The notes below the pieces were generated by a model, which did no database searches, had not been told where the DNA came from, and worked only from the letters and a program-made list of their open reading frames with translations. A stretch of 34,445 nucleotides of DNA from an uncultured Verrucomicrobiales bacterium. Lineage in GTDB: Bacteria; Verrucomicrobiota; Verrucomicrobiia; Verrucomicrobiales; Akkermansiaceae. The position numbers and the translations under genes were made by a program. This document shows positions 1 through 6,226 of this stretch, piece by piece. Every line of letters starts with the position of its first letter. Positions within the stretch are counted from its first letter, which is position 1. The DNA is taken from the NCBI GenBank assembly GCA_937901085.1, contig CALCHQ010000026.1:1-34445 (forward strand). The letters are read 5' to 3'.

Positions 1-10
1 CTTTGGCAAA

Positions 11-318
11 AACGATATTGCCCTTCGGGCAACGATATTCACGCTGCGCGTGAACAGGGGGGGCTCTGGAGAAGGCCGAAACTACCCCATACCGCCCGCA
101 CAGCGGGCGTGTGAAGCTCCCTGCGCCTTTGCCGGGCGCAGATAGGGGAAAGGTTGTCATCCCCTGCCACTGGCGCGTCAGGTGAGTTAATTTCGCCTGG
201 GGCCTCCGCGCTTCGCGCTACGGCCTCCCGAGTCGGCGAGAGAAGTTCTGCTCCGCAGAGAGAATTTCGCAGCTGCACTGCGAGAGAAGTTCCCGCAGCC
301 GGGGCTGCGGGAGATTTC
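11..318. repeat. Array of short hairpins with repeated spacers
   Basis: This gene-free stretch is a run of small inverted repeats. Stems seen are 20-30 (4 bp, TTC loop), 40-52 (5 bp), 93-109 (7 bp), 121-141 (7 bp), 248-258 (4 bp), 267-283 (6 bp) and 292-311 (9 bp). The first two stems are each preceded by the same 9-mer AACGATATT (11-19 and 31-39). The last three are each preceded by GAGAAGTT or GAGAATTT (240-247, 260-267, 284-291), and GAGATTTC follows the final stem. The stem sequences differ, but their pairing is kept. I do not assign it to a named repeat family. The overlapping open frames are low-complexity shadows. Confidence 0.7.
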
Positions 319-424
319 AGGGGCATTCAGGAAAAAGCTGTTTCTATGGTCATGGTGTCATTGATTAGGTAAAACAGATTTACCTGCCGACATTCGCGCT
401 GGAAAATCGGAAGAAACCGTGAAA

Positions 425-844
425 CTATTTTTTTCGGGAGCCCTCTTTTACTATGCCTATTACGACAGCGATAACTGCAACGAGGACAACACAACCGAAC
501 ACGGGAAAATCATGAAAACTGTTTTTCCTGAAAAAATGGCGACCAAATACCGCTATACAGATAACAATCAGGATACCAACGTACTTAATGAATGCAAGAC
601 CACTGTTGTTGCCATTTTCAGCACTGTTATTATCGTTACCAGGAAGAGCAACATGTACGGGAGGCGGGGGAGGCAATGGTTTTGAAAATACCGAGCCGAT
701 ACTAACCCAGTCGCCGCCATTGACATCCTGCAACATAACAGCATCGTTGTAGATGCCCTGAGCATAGGCATTCTGAATCATCGCGGCAGGATATGGCCCC
801 TGTGCAGCCTCATTGCCCGGTATGTAAACGTAGTATTGTTTCAT
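425..844 (-). CDS. GYF_2-domain membrane protein (139 aa)
   Basis: Small protein with an N-terminal GYF_2 (DUF4339) module at about residues 1-55. It starts with MKQYY and has the family landmarks: Gly-Pro-Tyr near residue 17, a helix, then Trp followed by a final Phe. A proline run (PPPPPP) and an Asn-rich linker follow. Two hydrophobic segments sit at about 86-104 and 115-132, ending in a basic KEGSRKK tail, so it is probably anchored in the inner membrane with the GYF_2 module in the cytoplasm. It is the last gene of a minus-strand group and begins 15 bases after its upstream neighbour stops. GYF domains bind proline-rich peptides, but the GYF_2 branch has no established bacterial role that I can name. 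The domain call is good; the function is unknown. Confidence 0.8.
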   Translation of the reverse strand: MKQYYVYIPGNEAAQGPYPAAMIQNAYAQGIYNDAVMLQDVNGGDWVSIGSVFSKPLPPPPPVHVALPGNDNNSAENGNNSGLAFIKYVGILIVICIAVFGRHFFRKNSFHDFPVFGCVVLVAVIAVVIGIVKEGSRKK

Positions 845-859
845 TGCATAGGAAAAGGC

Positions 860-1540
860 TTAAATAGGCCGCAGCGGCGATGCGCCGTACGGATTGTTCT
901 CGTTCTTTGAGGGCAGGCAGCCTATTACGATAAGCGCGATTAGGAGGAACCCATATCCCAACGGCAATTCTTCGACAAAAATGGTACACAGGCCAATAAA
1001 GTTGAAGATGCCGTCGATGATAGCACCGGCCGTGCCTTCGTATCCTGCATCCTGTAACCGGCGGTAGCAGATGGCCATATTAGGCACAAATAAAGCAAGC
1101 CCCATTATAAAAGATGCCACTAAGAAACCAACTTCACCAAAGCATAATGACAGTATACCCAATATCCACTGCGCCAGAATAAAGTACCAATACTCAGATT
1201 TACAGCTTCTTCCCTCAAAATGGGCATAGCGCTTCATGTTGCAAGTGAAAGCGTTGATGACATTCCACCCGGAAGATGGCGCCGCAGGAGGTGGCATGTA
1301 TGGAGTATTCGTGTAGCCGGAAGGAGGTGGTGGAGGGGGCGGCGGTGGGGCAGAAGGCGGCTCGGCCTGTTTCACGGAGCCCCCCCAAACATATTCCATC
1401 GGCACCCACTCAGGCGCACCTTCCCACCACAGCTTAGTGCCGGGGGGATACATGCCGTGTTCAAAGGCGCGTTTTACCATGTCCTCGGTGTAGGGGCCAT
1501 GGGGAGAGGCGCCGGCTTCTGCTACATAGTACTGCTTCAT
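860..1540 (-). CDS. GYF_2 and DUF805 membrane protein (226 aa)
   Basis: Residues 1-55 form a GYF_2 module: MKQYY start, HGPY near 14-17, and TKLWWEGAPEW near 35-45. A strongly proline-rich linker (nine consecutive prolines, then PPPAAP) runs to about residue 95. From about 100 the protein matches the DUF805 (YhaH-like) family: a K-R-Y...F-E-G-R-S...S-E-Y-W entry, several hydrophobic helices, an R-R-L-x-D-A-G motif and a closing P-S-K-x-x-x-N-x-Y-G motif. It is likely an integral inner-membrane protein of unknown activity. The same pairing of GYF_2 and DUF805 appears in the 329-residue protein upstream, so the two are probably paralogues. Confidence 0.85.
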   Translation of the reverse strand: MKQYYVAEAGASPHGPYTEDMVKRAFEHGMYPPGTKLWWEGAPEWVPMEYVWGGSVKQAEPPSAPPPPPPPPPSGYTNTPYMPPPAAPSSGWNVINAFTCNMKRYAHFEGRSCKSEYWYFILAQWILGILSLCFGEVGFLVASFIMGLALFVPNMAICYRRLQDAGYEGTAGAIIDGIFNFIGLCTIFVEELPLGYGFLLIALIVIGCLPSKNENNPYGASPLRPI

Positions 1541-1626
1541 GTTTCTATTATGAATGTTCCTGGATAAAACCTCGCGGAATATGGAAGTTACAGCCCTCCC
1601 TTGAGTAAGTGATGATTACTCTCTGT

Positions 1627-1857
1627 TCATTTTTTTCGGAAAAACCTCCATACAACTATAGCAAAACCTGCAATCATCACAAAAACAAGAAAATCCATTA
1701 CAGGATTATCTCCGGCGTCATGCGTGCCGTAGTATTCTCTTGCTGTTTCTGCGCTTTTCCGAAATCCGGCTAATTGAGCATAGGCTGGTACATTGACCAG
1801 GAGATAAGCAAAAAATACTGCAATGGCTGTAATGAATGATTCCAGCTTGTTTTTCAT
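1627..1857 (-). CDS. Small exported or membrane protein (76 aa)
   Basis: I do not recognise this protein. Residues 1-28 look like a signal peptide or membrane anchor (basic MKNK start, hydrophobic core, A-Y-A near the end). A short polar region follows, then a second hydrophobic segment at about 54-71 ending in RFFRKK. That layout fits a two-pass membrane protein or a cleaved protein with a C-terminal anchor. It lies between two GYF_2/DUF805 genes on the same strand, with gaps of 59 and 86 bases. It has no GYF_2 module itself, so it may be a small partner of the cluster. Confidence 0.6.
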   Translation of the reverse strand: MKNKLESFITAIAVFFAYLLVNVPAYAQLAGFRKSAETAREYYGTHDAGDNPVMDFLVFVMIAGFAIVVWRFFRKK

Positions 1858-1916
1858 ATATAGCTTGAATGGGTTATGGTGTGGTTCATTAGGTTACTCT
1901 CCAGCGGAAGGGGTGC

Positions 1917-2906
1917 TCAGGCCGGGGGCAGCGAAGCTGCACCGTATTGGTTAGGCTCTTTTTTGCTGGGGAAACAAGATATGATTAAGAGAGGAATCAC
2001 CCCGAACCAACTAAGAAGGTAAAGTAAGAGCCACCATGCTTTCATCCCTCTGTCATGCAATCGGCGAGCCTGAACGGCAAGATTGGGCAACAGAAAAGGA
2101 AAGAATGCAATTAGGCTCACGATATTACAGATATCCTGATCTCCTGTTATCACTGCAGCTATCAGAGTCGGAACAAGTATTATTAGAACAGTAGCCAGTT
2201 TGAAGAACCAGTATTCCGATCGTGAAGCGCGCCCGCTGAACTGGATATAGCGCTTCATGCAACTGACAAAAGCGGTGATGGGATTCCAGCTCTTAGCGTT
2301 GGCCCAACCTTGAAAATGCCCCACAACCGATTTGACACCAGAATGCAAGGAGGAGCCCAATATGTTCCCGACAGGAATCCAGGTGCCTGTATCCGGACCC
2401 CAGACCATTGTTCCGGCAGGATATGTTCCTTTATAATACTCGGCCAATACTGCAGATTTGGTGTAAGGCCCCTGCGGCTGCATTCCCGGTTGTGCCACAT
2501 AATAAGAGGGCGTTTCCTGAGGCTGCTGGGGAACAGGGTATGGGGGAGGCGTGAATGGAGGAGGTACAGGGGCAGCCTGTGGAGCTGCGCCAACCTGCGG
2601 AGCTGCGTCAACCTGCGGAGCTGCGCCAACCTGCGGAGCTGCGCCAACCTGCGGAGCTGAGCCAACCTGCGGAGCTGCGCCAACCTGCGGAGCTGCGTCA
2701 ACCTGTGGAGCTGCGCCAGCCTGCGGAGCTGCGTCAACCTGCGGAGCTGCAAAGACATTCTGAAGCGGCAGCCAGCCGGGCGCTCCTTCGAACCAGACCA
2801 GAGTACCGGCTGGGAAAACACCCTGCACAAAACAGGTACGAACCATATCTTCAGGATAAGGCCCCTCCTGAACACCTCCGGGTTTGCAAATGTAGTATTG
2901 TTTCAT
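1917..2906 (-). CDS. Double GYF_2 and DUF805 membrane protein with APQVGA repeats (329 aa)
   Basis: The first GYF_2 module spans residues 1-55 (MKQYY, EGPY, VWFEGAPGW). Next comes a low-complexity tract of about ten six-residue units of the form A-P-Q-V-G/D-A, then a proline-rich linker. A second GYF_2 module follows at about 135-185 (YYVAQPG, QGPY, MVWGPDTGTW). The C-terminal part is DUF805: KRY...FSGRASRSEYW, hydrophobic helices, R-R-L-H-D-R-G and P-S-K-x-x-x-N-Q-Y-G. It is probably inner-membrane. The repeats are encoded by an 18-base tandem repeat and so are likely to vary in number between strains. Function unknown; domain assignments are firm. Confidence 0.85.
   Translation of the reverse strand: MKQYYICKPGGVQEGPYPEDMVRTCFVQGVFPAGTLVWFEGAPGWLPLQNVFAAPQVDAAPQAGAAPQVDAAPQVGAAPQVGSAPQVGAAPQVGAAPQVDAAPQVGAAPQAAPVPPPFTPPPYPVPQQPQETPSYYVAQPGMQPQGPYTKSAVLAEYYKGTYPAGTMVWGPDTGTWIPVGNILGSSLHSGVKSVVGHFQGWANAKSWNPITAFVSCMKRYIQFSGRASRSEYWFFKLATVLIILVPTLIAAVITGDQDICNIVSLIAFFPFLLPNLAVQARRLHDRGMKAWWLLLYLLSWFGVIPLLIISCFPSKKEPNQYGAASLPPA
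2578..2752. repeat. 18-bp tandem repeat inside a coding region
   Basis: About nine to ten tandem copies of an 18-base unit containing CGGAGCTGCG, with few differences between copies (mostly GCGCC versus GCGTC). On the minus strand it encodes the hexapeptide A-P-Q-V-G/D-A in the linker of the 329-residue protein. The length is a multiple of three per unit, so gain or loss of copies would keep the reading frame. Confidence 0.9.
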
Positions 2907-2934
2907 ATTGTTGTATCAGTCTTATTTTTATTCT

Positions 2935-4641
2935 TTATTGAAAAAGTTGATAGACGCTGACCCATTCCGGATTCTCATCACTCTTCGCCAGCGTGTCTGG
3001 CGTATAGAGACGATGATGGACGGCTTCCATGACCATAGCACCGGGGAAAGGCCCGGTAGCAGGGCCACCAGGCTGGCAGATGTAGTATTGCTTCATATCT
3101 GCCCCCTTTTGCATGTGAGCAGGAAGTGGGGGGAACGGTTCGGCAGGCGACTGGTGGATGGCTTCGTCATTTTTATCAGCAGACTCTTCACTCCTGGCTT
3201 TTTTCTTCCTGATGTAATAGAACACACCAAATCCAGTGGCTGCTAAAATCGCTATGGTAATGAATACAGGAAGCCCGTATGAAGGAGGATTCAGCTCCCG
3301 AAGAAGTTGGTTATACATCTCTACATCATAAGTATCACCCTCCCTTTTGCTGCGTTCCAGATTCTCTTCCGCTATTTCGAAACTTTCAGCGGCCAGTCTC
3401 ATGTAATACTTGGCACCACTCGTATCTCCCCTCTGCGCCTTCTCCTCAGCCTTTCCTCTGAGAGCAAGTGCCCCTCGCAAAGCATCATATGCTTTGCCAG
3501 CTTTCGATACACCATGGTTCACACGCTCCCATGCGGCATTTTCTCGCAGCTGCCTCTGATCGGTCGCTTTCTGACTAGCTCTTATCCGATCGTAAGCTGC
3601 GTCTATCTTTGCGTCGATATCGGTAGCACCATTTGTTGCAACAGTAGGGGAATGATTTTCTGCAGAGCCCTCAGCCTCCTTTGAATCCGTCTGTGTCTTA
3701 TCAGAAGAAACGTCCGGCTGTTCTGCTTTATCCTCCGGAGAAACATCCCCATCGGCAGGTGCATCCTTTTCTCTGCATCCTGGTTCAGTCTCCACTCCGG
3801 CCTCATTCAGCCCGTCGTCTACCTCCGGAGCATCCGTAGTTTCCGCATCGCGCTGAGAATCGCTGATTTCAGCAGACTTCCCTCCGTCCTCCGGCTCCGG
3901 CGTGTCTTCATCCTGCTCGTTGTCTGCCTCCGGAACATCTTCAGTTTCCACGTCACTCTGAGAATCGCAGTCCTCCTCCTCTGCGGAATTAGCCTGCCGG
4001 GCATACTGGCGTTCCAGCTTTTTCCTGGCTTTGGCATGGCCCGCTGCGGCCGCCTGAGCCAGGTAGGAAGCGGCGTCCTCCTCGCTCAACTCTCCGTCGC
4101 GCTTCTTTTTCCCCAGCGTACCCAGGTAGTACATGGCATGGGCATCTCCCGCTTCGCAGCGTTCCTTCCACCACTTCAGCGTGACGCTAAGGGGCAGTTT
4201 CCTGATGCGCTTGACCAGGGGCAGCTCCGGATTGCAATCCAGCCTTTCGTCCTCTTCCTGCATGGCCGAGAACGCATCTGCATACCATTTCATGGCCTTG
4301 GACGCATTCTTACTGCAGCCGAGCCCCCGGGCGCTGGCATCACCCAGGTACATCATGGACATTGCATCTCCCGCATCGGCCGCCTTCTCCCACCACTGCA
4401 CAGCAATCCGGGCGCTTTTCTTAACCTTCTGCCCCTTCATGCTCATCAGCCCCAGTTGTCTCATGGCTCTTGTATCACCATTTTCTGCAGCTTCTGCAAG
4501 AGCCCGGACCTTTGTCTGCCGGGGGGCCCAATCCTCACCTGTAGCTCGAAGCCAGCTACTGCCGCCGAATACATCTGCAGTAACAGGAAGAGCCGCAGCC
4601 GCAAGAAACAACAAAACAATAAAACGGCCAGAAATTTTCAT
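2935..4641 (-). CDS. Sel1-repeat, single-pass membrane protein with C-terminal GYF_2 module (568 aa)
   Basis: I place the start at the ATG at 4641, which opens a signal peptide (MKISGRF, hydrophobic core, L-P-V-T-A-D). The frame stays open upstream to 4950 but that stretch lacks protein character. Sel1-like repeats follow at about 55-130 and 150-205 (motifs such as A-M-S-M-M-Y-L-G and A-H-A-M-Y-Y-L-G). Next is an acidic Glu/Asp/Pro-rich linker holding two related units of about 35 residues. A charged helical region follows, then one membrane segment at about 470-490 with a basic stop (YIRKKK), then the GYF_2 module in the last 53 residues. This predicts Sel1 repeats outside and the GYF_2 module inside the cytoplasm. 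It may be a scaffold linking envelope and cytoplasmic partners. Confidence 0.75.
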   Translation of the reverse strand: MKISGRFIVLLFLAAAALPVTADVFGGSSWLRATGEDWAPRQTKVRALAEAAENGDTRAMRQLGLMSMKGQKVKKSARIAVQWWEKAADAGDAMSMMYLGDASARGLGCSKNASKAMKWYADAFSAMQEEDERLDCNPELPLVKRIRKLPLSVTLKWWKERCEAGDAHAMYYLGTLGKKKRDGELSEEDAASYLAQAAAAGHAKARKKLERQYARQANSAEEEDCDSQSDVETEDVPEADNEQDEDTPEPEDGGKSAEISDSQRDAETTDAPEVDDGLNEAGVETEPGCREKDAPADGDVSPEDKAEQPDVSSDKTQTDSKEAEGSAENHSPTVATNGATDIDAKIDAAYDRIRASQKATDQRQLRENAAWERVNHGVSKAGKAYDALRGALALRGKAEEKAQRGDTSGAKYYMRLAAESFEIAEENLERSKREGDTYDVEMYNQLLRELNPPSYGLPVFITIAILAATGFGVFYYIRKKKARSEESADKNDEAIHQSPAEPFPPLPAHMQKGADMKQYYICQPGGPATGPFPGAMVMEAVHHRLYTPDTLAKSDENPEWVSVYQLFQ

Positions 4642-5034
4642 GGGGGGTATTCTGAAACAATAAGGTTCAATATGGGAATATAGAGAACGAGCCTGTGCTG
4701 GAGCTGATGCCGCGAAATCAAATCTAGCATAGAGAGCGCTGAATAACAAGGAAAAAGTTATCAGTTTTATGACTAAATGTATCGCAGTTGTCTCGTTTTC
4801 GCTATTTTGCGCTGTGGATAGATATTGCGCAGATAAAGAGCGCGCATGTCGAATCCGGCATGTATGGAACACACCGCAACAAAAATGCTCAGCAGCGGTT
4901 GTTACCATTGGAAACGTTTCTGTTTGTCTGGCAAGCGGGATGCTACCCATCCCCGCGGCCGGGCAGCATCCTCTCCCTCCATGAAGGAAAAGAGCTGATA
5001 ATCTCTCTATACAGATGTTAAGGACAAAAAATCT
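4642..5034. other. Intergenic stretch without a convincing gene
   Basis: It holds the probable promoter of the Sel1/GYF_2 gene (4721-4749, minus) and a 7-bp hairpin at 4938-4944 paired with 4965-4971, which has no T-run on either side. The open frames here overlap each other and show no recognisable protein features. Nothing else was seen. Confidence 0.6.
4721..4749 (-). promoter_or_regulatory. Probable promoter of the Sel1/GYF_2 gene
   Basis: On the minus strand there is a -35 TTGTTA (4749-4744), a 17-base spacer and a -10 TAGATT (4726-4721) preceded by TGC, an extended -10 element. It predicts a leader of about 70 bases before the ATG at 4641. Confidence 0.45.
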
Positions 5035-5604
5035 TCAGTATGGCGAATAATAGGGATTTTGATTTGCCGGGCATCTTCCTGCGCCCTGGCATTGGGGGCA
5101 AATCATTTCATACCTGCCATAACCAGAGGAAAAGACATTGCCCGTAGGAACAACACCAGATCCATTACAGCGTCTGCACCCCTCCATTCTGCCAGGTGCT
5201 GAAATTTCCCCAGTCTTTATCAACTGTTCTAACGTCCTTAAAGCAATCTCCTGCCCGCGCTGGTGGCGGCGGGCTTCAGCGTCTAAATTGGCTCTCATTT
5301 GGTAATATCGCTCTTCTGCGGCTTGCGCCTCAGCTTTCCGCTGCGCTTCACATCCCGCAATAGCAATTGCAAACATAACAATAACCAACACACCCCCCAG
5401 AACTATCCAGAGAACATTCTTATTTACTTTCTTTCTGCCGAATTCTGGAAAGATTTCGCCAATCGGCCGCCAATCAGGCATACCCTCTGTCCAGACAGGA
5501 GTCTGCAACAAAATATCCCCCTTCTGGAGCATGCCGACCAGAACCTCTTCGCTGACTGGGCCTGCCTGCTGATTTCTTCCTTCTATGTAATAATAAAGCT
5601 TCAT
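5035..5604 (-). CDS. GYF_2 membrane protein with CXXCXGXG zinc-type tail (189 aa)
   Basis: The N-terminal GYF_2 module (about 1-55) starts MKLYYY and carries the W-T-E-G-M-P-D-W core. A membrane segment follows at about 63-84. Next is a charged Ala/Glu/Arg-rich helix, likely coiled-coil, at about 86-130. The tail has two cysteine pairs, C-R-R-C-N-G-S-G near 143 and C-P-Q-C-Q-G-A-G near 169. These match the CXXCXGXG repeats of DnaJ-type zinc domains, with two repeats rather than four. It is the first gene of the minus-strand GYF_2 group, 393 bases upstream of the Sel1/GYF_2 gene. A role in protein contacts or thiol/zinc chemistry is possible but unproven. Confidence 0.8.
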   Translation of the reverse strand: MKLYYYIEGRNQQAGPVSEEVLVGMLQKGDILLQTPVWTEGMPDWRPIGEIFPEFGRKKVNKNVLWIVLGGVLVIVMFAIAIAGCEAQRKAEAQAAEERYYQMRANLDAEARRHQRGQEIALRTLEQLIKTGEISAPGRMEGCRRCNGSGVVPTGNVFSSGYGRYEMICPQCQGAGRCPANQNPYYSPY

Positions 5605-6006
5605 TGTAAGAGATGGGGATTATAGTAAACATTATGGAAAGCATCAGCGTCTTTCGCCTTATCGCAGTACTAATCCTCCTCCCGCGGCACAGTATTTCCC
5701 TTCACCAGAAAAGCGTTAACCGGAAGCTGAAGATCGACGACAAGCAAGCGTAACTTCCACACTAGGAATCTAGCACATTTCATACCCTATGGCAAGTAAC
5801 TTATGCACACTCGCTGCACTTGACAGGTAATATGCAAAATCCAATCTTCTGCAATAATTGAGGCCCCCCCGGACAATACCCCACAAAAGCTGAGCTTGCC
5901 CCAGCGCATCCTCCGACTCCTCAAAAAGAGGACATATACAGGGGCTATCAAGTGGGCGCTTATCTCAAAATGTTGAGCGATGTTACGTTCTGACGCATAA
6001 CATGCG
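5605..6006. other. Intergenic stretch, no confident gene
   Basis: Between the GYF_2 gene start and the tRNA-Leu terminator I see no convincing protein gene. A TATAAT at 5624-5619 on the minus strand, 14 bases before the GYF_2 ATG at 5604, is a likely -10 box with no good -35. A 39-codon plus-strand frame (5634-5753) is discussed as a weak finding. A longer minus-strand frame here runs into the tRNA and is not credible. Confidence 0.55.
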
Positions 6007-6043
6007 GAAAAAAAAGAAAGAGCGGCAGTTTTGCAACTGCCGC
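6007..6043 (-). terminator. Terminator of tRNA-Leu
   Basis: A perfect 9-bp stem, GCGGCAGTT (6022-6030) with AACTGCCGC (6035-6043) and a 4-base loop. On the minus strand it is followed by a T-rich tract (6020-6007). It lies just 3' of the tRNA gene, as expected for an intrinsic terminator. Confidence 0.85.
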
Positions 6044-6053
6044 CCTTTTGGGC

Positions 6054-6134
6054 TACCGGCTGTGGGACTCGAACCCACACTCTTTGGGGAACTCGATTTT
6101 GAGTCGAGCGCGTCTACCATTCCGCCAAGCCGGC
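6054..6134 (-). tRNA. tRNA-Leu (anticodon CAA)
   Basis: Read on the minus strand, the acceptor GCCGGCT pairs with AGCCGGT (one G-T pair) with discriminator A. The D arm contains GGTAGA. The anticodon stem CTCGA/TCGAG holds the loop CTCAAAA, giving anticodon CAA, which reads UUG leucine codons. The 13-base variable region is long, as in class II tRNAs, and the T arm is GTGGG-TTCGAGT-CCCAC. No CCA is encoded. A promoter lies upstream and a terminator directly downstream. Confidence 0.95.
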
Positions 6135-6156
6135 GTGGAAGCGTTGATGTGCGGTA

Positions 6157-6185
6157 ATTAAAGCGTGAAATACAGGCAGAGTCAA
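6157..6185 (-). promoter_or_regulatory. Promoter of tRNA-Leu
   Basis: The minus strand shows TTGACT (6185-6180), a 17-base spacer and TTTAAT (6162-6157). The predicted start point is about 15 bases before the mature 5' end of the tRNA. Confidence 0.65.
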
Positions 6186-6226
6186 GTGAAAAGCGGAATT
6201 ATGCCAGTTTTTTGACCTGCCGGGAA

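Noticed and set aside
367..385. 7-bp inverted repeat AGGTAAA/TTTACCT as terminator of the 139-residue GYF_2 gene
   Set aside because: There is no T-run on the required strand, and the stem is short and A/T-rich.
2551..2763. CRISPR-like array or plus-strand GAAPTC repeat protein
   Set aside because: The 18-base units have no spacers, and the minus strand encodes a linker within a protein that has domains at both ends.
4642..4950. N-terminal extension of the Sel1/GYF_2 gene to the ATG at 4950
   Set aside because: The extra 103 residues would hide a clear signal peptide at 4641, and a promoter lies within the stretch.
5787..6080. Minus-strand frame of 97 codons
   Set aside because: It overlaps the tRNA-Leu gene and its terminator and has no protein signature.
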